Assembly (NCBI GenBank): GCA_914767715.1
Contig: OU612067.1
Coordinates: forward strand, 30,728,162 to 30,792,161
DNA from: Membranipora membranacea
Lineage: Eukaryota; Bryozoa; Gymnolaemata; Cheilostomatida; Membraniporidae
Length of the DNA stretch: 64,000 bases
Direction: 5' to 3'
Positions 1 to 12,700 of the stretch are shown piece by piece (the stretch's first letter is position 1; each line of letters starts with the position of its first letter). The notes under the pieces are model-generated. The model made no database searches, had not been told where the DNA came from, and saw only the letters and a list, made by a program, of their open reading frames with translations. A program made the translations under genes and the position numbers.

Positions 1-147
1 CTATCTGGAAGTCATGACACATTGTAGACAAAAAACACATTTTTCAAAAACACATCAACAAAAATAGATACATTAGATTTACAAAAGACATTTTACAACA
101 TTTTTTTGCACATTTCTCTCTAAAAGGCCAAACTTAATCGTCTGAAG

Positions 148-446
148 AATAATGAGCTATTCTGAGAACTTGGCTGTCATAAATCAAATTGGGCTGGAAC
201 AAAACTTGGCATGGTAGGATTGCGAAGTTTTACAACTATTCCCATTATGTGAACATGACGTATTTTGTCATGGATGATCCTTATGATCGATATTATCGTT
301 TCAAAACCTTTTAAAATAATGAGCTATGCCAAGAACCTGGCTGTCATTAATAATTTCAGCTTGCACAATGCGCCTTGGTACAGCTTGCCAAGTTTTTACG
401 CAACTGTTTTCATAATCTCTGTGACTAAATCTGTCATGGATGATAA
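148..446. repeat. Imperfect tandem duplication, about 167-bp unit
   Basis: Two diverged copies lie head to tail upstream of the first gene. AATAATGAGCTAT followed by GAAC(T/C)TGGCTGTCAT occurs near 148 and again near 315, and TGTCATGGATGAT occurs near 267 and near 434. The pair fills most of the 5' flank and ends about 45 bases before the TATA box. I see no gene in positions 1-480. Confidence 0.6.
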
Positions 447-490
447 AATTTGACAAGAGCCAGTATATTGTGTATAGTCACTGATAGGGC

Positions 491-498
491 TATAAATA
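491..498 (+). promoter_or_regulatory. TATA box of the repeat-unit secreted protein gene
   Basis: TATAAATA lies 56 bases before the preferred ATG at 554. A start of transcription about 30 bases downstream, near 520, would give a short leader and would make the upstream ATG at 503 unlikely to be used. Confidence 0.55.
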
Positions 499-553
499 CT
501 GGTTGGATTGTGCCTTATACTTCAGTATAGCTACCAGAATCCAGCAGAAGAAA

Positions 554-3415
554 ATGACTTTGATTACTGTTGCCATCCTCATCGCGCTTCTAGCAGTGTC
601 TAACGGTAAATATATTAATTCAGTATCAAGATTTGAAGCCTTGACTGCAGTACAGGTGCTGAATAATAATTATATTCAATATCTTCATACAAAGTTTAAG
701 GTTTTATCTCACTGCAAGGTGATGAAATGGTCGAGTTTCGTTAAACTTGTTTGAGTATTTTGCTGCAATTGTGATGTACCAACATTCAATTACACATACA
801 AACTAATACTATTGCAGGTGCTGTTATACAGACACAGTCAGCGCATGTTACTGGTGAGATAGTCAATGAAGCTGATGGTAGTGTTACCTTAACAGTCAGC
901 GTACACGGTGGGTCACCAGCAGCCAATGTGATAACATGGAGATTATCAGACGGCAGCACAATCTCAGCAAATGATGCCATAAACACTGCTGACTACAAAA
1001 CTGGCGTAGCAGGGGTAAGTCTAACTGATGTTTAACTTTCAACAATCTCTAAGATTTTATCGAAATGATGTCAAATGAAATTCAACCCATCAAAAGAAAA
1101 TTCAAACTTTGAAGGCTTTCTTTTACACATGTGACACTGTCACGGCTGCGTGGCACCTTATAATTTCGAGCATTTGGTTTCTTGTTGCAGAAATCCAACC
1201 CTCTGGATGGACCTACAATAACGTACATGCTCCATGTTCTCAAAGGTTACACAACAGTTACTCAATCATTTGAGTTCAGAGCAGAGTACAATGGACAACC
1301 AGGATGGTGGAGAACTTTCTCGTTCTCACTTCCTGCCACTACCGTCAGCAACAACCGCCCTGTGGTAACAGATACAGTCTTCGGAGAATTAAAAGGTTAG
1401 CAAAGTTTTCATAATGTATCTGATTTTGCATACCACTTTTTAACTCATACTCTGCCACTTGGGTTACCTTTCATATATTTTGCATTTTAATAATAGTAAT
1501 GAAAACTCTGTCCTGTATGTAGTGCTGTGCTAAGGTGATCTGTAGGTCAAGTAAACTTATCACAAGTTGCCCCTTTAACATTTCTTGATCTTTGGCCATA
1601 AGAAACTTCATAAAACGCCCTCTATTACATTGCAGAAATCACACTGAAAATAATGGTCATATGACTACCTTCAGTATCAAAAATACTAATTTTAAAGTCA
1701 TAATTGGTTGGCAGTGGTGAAGGTGAAACATTTGTTCTGACTATGCTCATCAAAGCTTGCAAAGTAAGATATTTTTTGAAGGTGAACAAGTAGACAATGC
1801 TGACAGCGATGGAACCTATGAACTAACTGTCAGTGTTTCGAGAGGAAACCCCAAAGCTGATACCATCCAGTGGGTGCTACAGGATGGTAGAGTGATAAAA
1901 CCAGGTCATGACGACTCAGAGTTTGGTACTGGTGCATGGTCTGTGACTGTAAGTATTTCTGTGAACTAAGTTTTCACAGTCACTATCACCATTCTGCTCT
2001 TAGCTATGTGCACTCAAATAGCTATGACCCAGCAAAAAAACATGCATGAAAATTGTTGACCACCTATGGTGAGTTGAGTGGTAGCAGACCAGCTCACTCT
2101 ACGGAGTATGTTGTGGAGACTTTCTCCCCTTCGATTGCAGGCTGTCACCTATTTCACGGCCAATGTCCTCTTCAGACTGATATAATAAGACAGCTATCGC
2201 ATCTGATTTCCATCATTTTGTCCCTATGATGCAATGGGTAACAGTAACACATTGGTTTAAGTCATCAAATAGGCAGATTTGGAGTACATAAACCAGTAGT
2301 ACACATTGCAGTTTAAAGTATAATCATGTAAGATTATTTCTTTAGCCAGGTGTTGTTAATCATGTTCTGACACTGAAGAATGGCCTAAGCTCTTCAGCCA
2401 CAACAATAACATTCAGAGCAGCGTCAGGAAACGCCTGGTGGGCCACACAAATATTCAACATTCCATCAAAAGCGCAGGCTATCGGTGAGTTGTTACTTGT
2501 TATGAACAGGCCTTTGATAACAATGTCTTATAAAACGTTTTCTGACTGAAAATCTTTTGGAAGGGGGCTAAAAGTTTAATCTAGTCTGAATTCAATTTGA
2601 TGTCATATCGAGATGGTTCCTTTTATTTCTACAGTTCAAGAAGCAGGTAGTATCACAGGAAGTAGTAATGTATCTAATGGAGTCACTACAATCAGCGCAG
2701 TCATCAAAGGGGGTCACCCTGCTGCTAATACATAGAAATGGACAGTCCAACAGCCTGATGGGACTACCAAGGACATCACACCAGGCCAGACTGGGGCTTC
2801 ATCTGTGGTAAGTAGCTACCGAGCATTGATTGATTTTTTGATTGATTGATTTATTGATCAAATTTTTGATTGATTTTCTGATTGATTTATTGATTTATTT
2901 ATTGGTGAAAGTCAACCATTGCGCTGACGCCTCATGCTTTAATGAATAATTGTGCAGTTTTAGTTGTTGTATTATCATCTGCATCTCTTACCATATCTTG
3001 GCAGCTGAGATTAACATCATTCTAACTGCTGCCGTCATAGTGACACTTTTACCATTGATATTTTTATAGACTACAAATACCGCAGGAGAGCAAACTTTGA
3101 GTTTGACTGTATCAGGTTCTGCTTCTATCTGGAGATCAGTGAAGCTCTATGTAACCTCAGAGAACAACGGTTTCCTCAGCTGGTGGGCCTCTTTCTCCTG
3201 GTGGGTCAGGCCAACCACAGGTAAATAGAATATAACCACGACATTTTATGGTTTTGAAATAATTACTAAAACGCTGATGATAAAATAAAGTAATTTGAAA
3301 TCAATGATTGCCTATTTTTGTAAACAAAGGATTTTCCATTTCCATGAGATTTTTTTTGGGTTAGTTGAACTACTTTATAATTAAACTCATGATTTTGTTC
3401 TTCTTTTTAGCATAA
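554..3415 (+). CDS. Secreted protein of three two-exon repeat units; unit 3 carries an in-frame stop
   Basis: I do not recognise the family. Exons by splice consensus and phase: 554-605, 818-1014, 1191-1395, 1782-1948, 2346-2484, 2635-2807, 3070-3220 and 3411-3415. Together they make 363 codons including the final TAA. Exon 1 encodes a signal peptide, MTLITVAILIALLAVSNG. The rest is three units, residues about 18-151, 152-253 and 254-362, each made from two exons joined in phase 0; units join in phase 1. The first exon of a unit shows Gly-rich sequence, then LTVSV-x-GG-x-P-x-A, then a conserved Trp and DG. The second ends with a paired Trp-Trp (GWWRTF, AWWATQ, SWWASF) and F-x-PxT-like residues. 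Alternating hydrophobic residues suggest beta sandwiches. Unit 3 has TAG at 2733-2735 just before its conserved Lys-Trp, so the product may stop at residue 286. Exon 4 has a short polypyrimidine tract, so its start is the least certain. Confidence 0.6.
2733..2735 (+). other. In-frame TAG inside repeat unit 3
   Basis: In exon 2635-2807 the reading frame set by both splice phases reads AAT ACA TAG AAA TGG. The matching places in units 1 and 2 read Asn-Val-Ile-Thr-Trp and Asp-Thr-Ile-Gln-Trp. The frame is open and clearly homologous on both sides, so this is one point lesion, a null allele or an assembly error rather than a wrong frame. Confidence 0.8.
2826..2905. repeat. GATT/ATTGATT microsatellite
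   Basis: Degenerate (GATT)n with interruptions in the intron after exon 6 of the repeat-unit gene, beginning about 20 bases past the donor. Confidence 0.85.
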
Positions 3416-3836
3416 AGAAGAACTATGGAACAGACGAAGGCAAAAATGAGAAATCCGGAAGCCCAGCATGTATACATACAATACAACCCACAACAAACAT
3501 GAAACTCTAGAAACATTCAATTTGCGTTTAGTTTCAATTTTTCCCTTTCAGTTATCTAGTCATTAATTTTTAATTGATCGGACACCATGAGTTTTTGAGA
3601 TTTAGTTACCATAAGTTGCCAATATTTTGTATAATTCATGGCCAATATACAATAAGTGCTATTTTTAAAACTATGAATCAAATATACTACTTGTCATTCA
3701 CCATCACATGTCATTTTATTAGATACACATCAATAGTGGTGGCATGTACACCCTCTAAACTTGCACAGTACTATACTGGCACTAGTTGTAGGCACTATCT
3801 CTATATAAGATAAAATGAATTGATCTGCCCGTTACA
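3416..3836. other. Short spacer between convergent genes
   Basis: About 420 bases separate the TAA of the plus-strand repeat-unit gene from the stop of the minus-strand F-box gene. A minus-strand AATAAA at about 3720-3715, roughly 117 bases past the F-box stop, can serve as its poly(A) signal. I see no gene here. Confidence 0.5.
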
Positions 3837-6800
3837 TCACTGTTCTACAGCCATCACATTTGCTGGTTGATGAACATGTACAACTTCATCATTCTGTACG
3901 TAGTAGACTTCATGTGATGAGATGACATCGGCAGTGAACTGAAAGTCGAGATTAAGTGCGTCGATCATGTTGCTGTATCTCTCTCTGATCTCACAGAGAA
4001 TACTCTGGGTGTCTGATTCAGGTACCCCGGCCATAGTTATGTAAAGTGATTGTAGATCTGTGGGAAGATGAAAAGAAAGTCAGGGCACAGATAGATAAAA
4101 TATAATGTTATTCAGCAAAGTATAATGGTGTTGATAAGATCTCACTGATCTAACGTGAAATATCATAGCTGTGGTACAGCATGGATTTAATTACTACTCT
4201 TGCATTGAAATTTTCCATGATTATAGGAAATAAAAAAGCATCCGCATTACCAAGAGCACTGTATGTTACTGACAAACATGATCATGAAAGTCTGATCAAT
4301 TTCCCAAATACCGTTAGTCATTGTTTTGATCGATCCTTATTGAGCTGGGTAGTTATATGTGGCATGTGGTGCTCTCCCACAGTGCCACTGTGACAGGGAA
4401 TATTCATGGAGATAAAGCCAATGAAAGCCCATAAGGGCTTAGGGATTTGGAACTGTTGCATTGTGGGACTTTTATCACAGTGAACCAAATATAAATCACT
4501 TACTTATTTTGCCCTCAGATTGAAGGTGACAGATTTGATCTACAGTAGGCGTACTGAGGACAGCATTCAGATCTAAGTGGTGGAGTTTCTGACATTTCTC
4601 TACCATCTGAACTAACGCTAGATCTATCATCTCTAAATCATTCTCTATCTCCAGGGTGAAGGATTCTATAACAAAAAAACAAAGATTAGACAACTCTTTA
4701 GGTATGTGTCGAGTAGATTAATTTCCAAGATTTTGTGAAAGGCCTCCATAGCACAGTCAAGCCAACTGTTCAACATATACCTGATGGGAACATCAACAGG
4801 GGTCAGGACAGCTAGTGAGGAGAGGCAACTCCTGTGTCTCAAGCCACTGATAAGTCCTGATGCCTTTCGGCAGAGACGGTTTTAAATCTCAACTACAAAC
4901 TTTATAGCTGTTCCCTGTAAGACGTACTATGCTTAACTTGATATATTCTTCCTTATAGTAGAATCAAACAAAAAGCAAAATAAGATGTATGCGATAATTG
5001 AGCCTTAGGAATAATCCGACAGCTTGAGCCTAAATATTTATGATCTTTATCCATTTTCTTCTAATAACTGAAGACAGTTTTTGGTACAGCGCAATTAACC
5101 TCGTAGTTTTCAGTTCACGATAAACTTACCTAGTGTTTTGTTGAAGTGCAGTGATAAATGAGTAAGAAGGTCACTGATTCTCCAATCATCTTCTTCCACA
5201 TATCCAGACCAAACATACAAACATTTAACGGGAATCTCTGGTAGCAATATTGGTAAGATATCAGTGAAACTAGGCACCTGATCAAACTCCATGTTTACCT
5301 AAAGACAAAAAAATTTCCACAGTTTGGTGCAACCCTAACTGTGTGACAAATTTTGTTGCTGAAATGATGCAAAGTTTAGAGTTAAGTCAAACAAATTATA
5401 AACAAGCAACAGTCAGTGTTTTCTGAGTTTAATGTCAGAGTTTTGGTAATTTTCAGCAAAACATTCATCTGCAAGCAAGACAACTCATTGATACGTCATA
5501 ACTGCTGCAAAATTAAGTGCATCATCTTTAACAACGGACCTCGAGCTTAGGACAGCCTCTCCTGAGTCTGGACCAGGAGCTGCCTGGGATCTTGTGATAA
5601 TGAGGATCATTCTTGTAGACTTTCACTGATAGGGTCTGAAGCTTCCTGGTTTTAGCAAACTGCTCAACTATCGCCTCATTCAAACAGTTGTAGTTGAGAG
5701 ATAAATCTAAAAGATTAAAAATGATGTTATAGTTGGAGGTATCCCAAAATATCATTATATTTCGTGTTCCGCCTTATGTTCTTTTGTTAAATTTTAGGAT
5801 ACCCTGGGCCTGGAAACAAGAAAAAAACCTCACAACACAATTTTCATCCACAAAGTTAAAAAAAAATCCTGCCCTGCGTCATTGCAGACACATGTGTATA
5901 AAGGATTCAGTTGCTTTGTGTTTGATGAAGGTGTACAGAAGTTTTACAAAGTTGCAGGTGTTACATCCTCGGATCTTTTATGATAGGTATGTTGAAGACG
6001 TTAATAGTATGTATAACGGACGTACGACGAGCGTATAACTGACCTATATATTATATACGTATTATAGGATGTATATAGGATGTAATTAGGACGTATATAG
6101 GATGTATATAGGATGTATATAGGATGTATACAGGATGTATATAGGACACTCACGTTTTACATTTGTGAACTTAGTGATAGTCTGCACATATTTCTGAATT
6201 CTAAAGGCTGCTATGTGAGATCTGAAGAAATCTTCAATGTTCAATGTCTCCACAGTGTCAGCGCAGTTAGCTGTAACTCCCTCTAGTATCTTACAGCCAG
6301 CAATTGAGCAAATCTAAGGAGAAAAAAATTGGATCACTATTCCTATGCGATGATTAATGCAATCTTTTGCCTGCGTGACTCTACCATGTTCCTAAAGTCA
6401 ACCAGGGGAGTCAATTGAATAAAAACATCTAAAATCGCAATCTCATAGCTCAAATCTGAGTGTGCAAGACCTGCTGGGAATCCCAAAAGCACTCATTCAT
6501 TTGTTGGAATTATAAACATTCTGAGGGAACAATTTCGGAAAAAATTTAGCAAAAACCAAACAATGAGCAAGGATTTTGGGCTAAGTGATAGTAATAAATT
6601 GATTCAAACCCCGATTCCCTTTCCCTGTCAGCCTTCGATATCTAGCAGAATTATTTTCGGAGATGTTTTTTGAGGCTCACAGACCACCTATTAGTGTTGC
6701 GAGATAACATACCTGAGCACAATTCATCACAAATACTTTCAGTTTGCGTTGTGAAGCGGCAAACTCTGCAATGGCTGACAGAAGTTTTTCCCGCTTTGCC

Positions 6801-8700
6801 TCAAATCTCCAGTACCTGTCTAACTCCATGTAATGCATCCGGAAATTCTTCACCTCCGCCTGATTCTATCGAATTCAAAAATGTCAGACCGCTGAAAGGA
6901 CCTATATAGATACATTGAAAGTAAAACTGAGCTAATTTCACAATAACTAGGTATCTCTCTCTCCCATTTAGAGCCATTTTAATATACTTACTATAGAATA
7001 CTCTAGTACTTACCTTCAGATGACAAAGTATCCTTGATAGGATAGTGTGTAGCTTGGTACTAAGTATGTATGAGGGTCTCCTCCAAGTAACAACTACATT
7101 ATTTATGTGTTTTCCATGTGTCTGCAAAATTCAAATAAATAAGATACATCTGAATAGCACCAGTCATCTGGATGAGGAAAGAGTTTTCACCCATTCATAA
7201 AATAGAGGTTATTTCAATGGAAAACATTTTTACGAACTGTTAAGCCAAGAACTTTTGAAATGAGGTCTGATATTGAGCTATTATTTCATATGGCTCTCGT
7301 TATCGAACCCTCTACTTCTTTCTGCATTGTTATCTACCCATGTACAAAATGCAGAAAACTCCTGAACTTAGTGAGCTGAGAGGACATTTATGAAAATGTT
7401 TGGATGGGCAGCAGAGGCTTTGACCTAATTAGACTTGAAGTTTAGTAGCTCATAGTCTTCTGATACCTTAGCATAATGTATGATCGGTTTCTCGACGGTC
7501 CTAAAAGCTGATAGTTCCACCTTTAGATTTCTCCAAAGTTTAGCTGACTTTATCAGCCTAGCCCAGGCTTTGCAGGTCAAGGCCATCTGCAGTCTTGAAG
7601 GGTTGTTTAGATAAGACATAACAGTAACCACAAGAGGCTGTAAACAAATGTAAGTCTTAGTGATTGTGGTCTCTGCGGTGATTTAAAAGGCTTCTCGGAT
7701 CAAGGTTGATACAACCCATTTCTTTGAGACAGGAAGTGGCTGAGCTCCCATGTACGCACCATAGAAACGTTAGCTGCTGATAAGAACACATTGTATGCTT
7801 GAAAGATGTGGCTTAATTGATGTCAAGCTCTCCTCATGGAATTGTCTCACCCAGCCTTTAATTTTATTAGATAATACAACTATTTACCTGAGGGAGATTG
7901 GCCCACTGACTAAAAGCTTTTACTTCGATGGAGCTGCTGGAGCTCTCATATTGCACATGTTCTAGCGGTATCAGTCTTACACACAGTCTCTTCTGTGATG
8001 TCACCTGATCGCTGCCATAATGTGGTGTTATTCTTTCTCCCTGAGAGATACCTGCTCCTGACGTACCTGGTATCACATCAGTATCGGTATCTATCGTGAC
8101 GTGACGAGCTACCTCATTTTCGCACTGTAGTTTTCTCTTCCTGAGCAAGAAATAAAATATACACCAGTCTTTTTCAAGATCTTATAGTAGAGTGACCCCC
8201 ATACAATGCATACAATCATGCAGGTTGGGTGCATGTTGAGATACACAACAGACAAAACCGTTGTATAGAACTTTACTAGAAATATAGAAATTACTCATCA
8301 GTGTCTGGGAGGCTTAGTAATTCTGAATATGACCAGGTAATCAAGTTAAAGCTTTGGCCAGTAGGGATGATATTTACTGGAGTATCCAATGCGCAGTCAC
8401 ATGGAACATTGGGTATATATACATATAACTAGGAGTTCTAACTGTTCCAGAGAACTTTTATTGAGCATCTTGCCTTTACCTTGGAACCTCGGAAGCAGCA
8501 ACAACGACGCAATCAGAGTCTGACTCATCATTGTCAACAAATGGCAGGCCAGTATCCTCACAATCAAACACTTCATTATTTGGTACAGAATGGTTGACTA
8601 CTAAAAGATGGAATGTTGGACGTGCGGTGACTACATGTGAAACATCACTCAGAGAAATGTTGACTTCATTTTCAGAGTTTTCTGACCTTTCATCACCCAT
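3837..8700 (-). CDS. FBXO39: FBXO39-like F-box protein
   Basis: Ten exons, all phase-consistent: 8700-8480, 8140-7888, 7637-7467, 7121-7014, 6859-6713, 6313-6154, 5706-5540, 5298-5130, 4665-4504 and 4057-3837. They encode 592 residues ending in TGA. The F-box is at the start of exon 3 (about residues 159-205: MSYLNNPSRLQMALTCKAW then LWRNL). F-box proteins recruit substrates to SCF ubiquitin ligases through SKP1. The C-terminal half follows vertebrate FBXO39 in order: MHYMELDRYWR, ETLNIEDFF, LSLNYNCLNEAIVE, LPILLPEIPVKCL, QMVEKCQKLHHLDL, and an end resembling IRERYSNMIDALN. These are degenerate leucine-rich-repeat-like elements. The first 158 residues are an acidic, Ser-rich extension absent from the vertebrate protein (about 440 residues) and probably disordered. 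The start is the first ATG of a clean exon 1 (MGDERSENSENEVN). The substrate is unknown. Confidence 0.85.
6051..6147. repeat. 12-bp minisatellite next to a splice donor
   Basis: About seven copies of GGATGTATATAG lie in the intron after exon 6 of the FBXO39-like gene. On the minus strand the array begins only a few bases past the donor at 6153-6152. Confidence 0.85.
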
Positions 8701-8725
8701 TGTTAGACTCTTCAGTGGATTATGA

Positions 8726-9753
8726 AGAGAGGATTATTTATAATGATCAGAATTTACTGTGTTTGATGGCTACCGTTGGTTTTGATGATGTCAGGACTAT
8801 ATTGGCATCATCACAGAAAAGAGCCACACTCTAAGTTACCAAGTAAGCTAATGGTTGAATGAAAACCTTGTCTTGAAAGAGGAAAATAATACTCACAACT
8901 AAATGCCATGAGTTACTCAAGATTCTTAAGATATGATCAGCATCCTGAGCTTGTATATTATAGGAGGCTTCCGCTGTGAGAAAAATCACCTCATTCATCA
9001 GGAACTTAATTAAGAATTAATCCATTTGATTATTACTAAACCAAAATTACAAATCTAAGTTCTAGATTGATTTTGATTTTCTTGTTCTAATCAACAAATT
9101 CTAGTACAACTTACAATTTATGGTTCAGACTACTGGTTTTATTTCCTGGCGGAGTACATCAATACATCAAATAACACAATTTAAGTATGGAGCAGAGTAT
9201 TGAGAGCTGATGGCCTAAAAATAAAGCTGAATCCAGTTATACTGGGTGATGTTACAACATCGAAGTTTTAATTTTAATTACTTTCACAAAATATATAGGG
9301 CTGTATCCACAATACTCATGAGGCAGGAAAACATTTTAAATCACAGTTTGCGACAACAATGGCATAGTGTTGCACAAAAAGTAGCAGCAGTGTTAAAAAA
9401 ATAGAATGGAATCTTAACTATGCTCAAACAATCTGAAAATAAATAACTCAAAAATATAATATATAAAATAATCTTCTATTAAAAGCACAAACAAAGAACA
9501 CACAGTGAAGCAGTTTTATTAAAATGGAAATAAAAGAGCAGAGATTTCATATCAAGCCTGGTTGGTGACAATGGTTCATCTCGAACACATGAATTTACTT
9601 TTATCTTCAAAGGCAGGAAGTCTTCTAATTATGAACATATTATGACACACAAATATAAGATTAATAAGAGTTGAGAGGCTATTTACAGTGCAAATGAGAA
9701 GGTGAAGCAACTAGCAGAAGACGATGAAAGTCAATCTCTGAAGCTGAAGGATT
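8726..9753. other. Intergenic stretch between the F-box and GAS2-like genes
   Basis: This is the 5' flank of the F-box gene and the 3' flank of the GAS2-like gene. It is AT-rich and I see no exon. A minus-strand AATAAA near 9519 is a possible poly(A) signal for the GAS2-like gene, about 235 bases past its stop. Confidence 0.4.
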
Positions 9754-12700
9754 TCAAACAGTTTTCAGACTATCCATAGAGTTACAAGTGCTTGTGGACG
9801 AAATCATAGCCCCGGATTCATGACTCTTTATCATGATAGGGGCTGGAATGCGTGAGGGCGTGTCATGGGCGTGCCTCTTATCCCTGCGAGGAGAAGCATG
9901 CACACAGTTGACAGTCGACTGTGTCTCATTTTGATCTTTAGCAACAAGTGGAGTTGGTGTACCAGGTCTAGAGTATGACCTTGACCTTGCAGTTTGATTG
10001 ATAGGGGTGTGGGCGGAGCTTCTGGAATGTGACCTAGTTCTATCACCTCTTGTCAGATTACTGACGGATCTGTTGCGTGTTTGACGGCGATCGCCATTTG
10101 ATGCACTGCTGTAGTTGAGATGATCAACACTTCCAGCTCTTTCCGCTCTCCGTGGCCTCGAGCTGCTCCGATCTCTCTCACTCTGAGTTGACACCTTACG
10201 TCGTGGTGATTGATTGTCTCTCAGCTTTCTGATGAGATCGTGAGAGGGGCTGGATGACCTGCGAGCCATAGCCGGTATAGTACTCTATAAATATGAGATA
10301 ACATCATCTAACTGAGCAGCTGAGCGAATAACATCCTTTTTCGGCATGCTAACTATACTGAGGCAAATGTTCTAATAATTCAGGTCTTTGGAGTTAATAA
10401 CAACGAGGAGTTTGGGACATCAGCCCGAAACTCGCTGGTTACATCAATCATGGGCTTATAATAGGGAGTTGTGGCCCCTTTTTGTAAGTGGAGATAACTA
10501 TATATATATTATATTATCTAGTTATCTATTTCATTGTTCGATATGGAATTTTCATTTTTATTTGAAGGTGTGAGGTCTAAGAAAACCGGAAGAAAATTGA
10601 AATAACATAGATGATGAATATTCAACCACATGAAACTTGGATATGGAGCACATAGGAAACATTGATTGAGATTGTTCAAGATATTATGACAGTTTTGAGT
10701 GTTAGAACACGGATAGGACATAAAATGTAAAACAGCTTAATGTCACAATCAATCAAGGGTGTCAGCAAACATGAAAAAAACGCGTGTCGACTAGTATCCC
10801 AAAGTGCAATGTTTTGGAATTCCAAGTTAGATCAGGTGGTTGATAATGCAAATGAGATTGAACTGATCTTGGTGGAAATTCTAGGTTAACATTACATTGT
10901 GGTAGTGACGTCAATGACACGCCCAATAGTGGTGGTAGCTCATAGGAGAAACATTCTTACCATGACTGAATGGTAAGTTGGAATGGTATTTATTCCCTTT
11001 CACCCTATTGATACTGGATAATAAAATTCAATACCTTTGTAGTAGGAGTCTATGTGAACCTTGGCCTTCTCTGTACAACAATAACGAGCCAAGTTTACAT
11101 AAAGCATTAACTGACTGGTGAACATTATTGTACCAATAATACAAACAAGAATGATGCTATAACTTGAGTGTGCACAAAAGATGTTATATGCGTGTTAGTT
11201 GTGATAATTTAAGAGTGTGAAGTTGTTGTTTGATGGTAGTCACATCCCATCATGCACCACCAGAGTGCCTCTTCCATCAGAGAGAAACATTATGCTGCTT
11301 ATATTAGTGCAGTTGAGACATGTCATACCTGAATATGGCTGTATTTGCTTGAGGTTTTGCTGTTTTTACGTGCTGGACTCTTTGGCTGTTTAGATGTTGT
11401 GTTGGCATTTTCGTCCACTAGATGGCGCCCAGTGTCGTCACGAGTGATCACCAAGTCATTACAGAGAATGTCTTTCGAGTCAGACCTACAATAAGATCGG
11501 AGGTGTGATGAATAAAGTCCTTAAAGCATCTTGTTTAAAGTGCTAGTTGATGACTGTTGATACCTTCACTCACATCAGGCAATGAAACTGGATGGTCCTG
11601 CATTGACTAAGAGACCTTATAATTTAATTTCATACCGAGCAGAATAAAATGCTCCACACATGTCACAATATATCATCACCACATTAACAATTAAATGAGT
11701 TTGAAAATGATATGATATCGATCTAGAAACATGTGGTAGGATGACAACAAAGCGAAGAAATACATGGCCTGAAATCTCAGACTGCTGACAATTCAATTTA
11801 AACTAAGTTCAATCACTTACTTTTTTGGCTTTAGTGGTGAAATCAGAGTATTTTCAGGCTCAAGGGATGTAAAGCTTTGAGATCGGGATCGGGAAGGCAT
11901 ACCAGGGGAGGGATCACTGCAATTAGACAGACAATAATTTTAGGATAAAAAAAATGATAACTAAGGTTTTGGTGGGACTGAAAATATTGCTCTGCTAACA
12001 ACTCCAACAAAGTAGCTATTGCATTCCAGGTCCCTAAAAGGGCTTTGCGTATTGTCTGCAACATTCATGCATGCGACCAAAAATATCACATGGGAACGCA
12101 GTACAACTTATATAAATATGAGGTGAAGCCAAATTGGTGGCTTTGCTTCAGAGCAAACACATCTGCTAGGTGAAGTAAATACATTACAACAAGTTGGGAT
12201 AATTTATGTCATCGCATAACATTCATAGCGAATATCCACAATCTTGCAGAATTGAATTGGATTGGAAAACAGAAACTCACCGTTTAATAGTTGGAGCTTT
12301 GCCTGTTGATGTCCGATGTCTTGTTCTAGACTTACTGCTACCAGACGTCCCTGTTGAGAAGGATAGGAAAAAGCCACAATAACTCAGTGAGCAGAAAAAC
12401 AATCAATATCAGTGGTTTCATAATATGTGTTCATTCTTGGAAACACTAAGATAATGGTAAATGAATGTAAAAATGCTCGAACTAGTATATAGGTATGGTG
12501 ATAGATAGGTCAGAGTTTATTCTTTGTTGCAAGTCAAAGCACCCTATGTATGCATTTCCTGTCACGATACCCTATTGTTTATATACGTATATCACCAACG
12601 TGTTTGGGATAAAGACCAAACCCCTGATAGTCCCAAACTCCCTGATTTCACATGAATTGCAGTTATCAGCAGGAGTTGTCTGCTTTTTGTATGTAGGGAG

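Noticed and set aside
503-553. Upstream ATG at 503 as start of the repeat-unit protein.
   Set aside because: It lies only a few bases after the TATA box, so it should precede transcription start, and it would put charged residues before the signal peptide.
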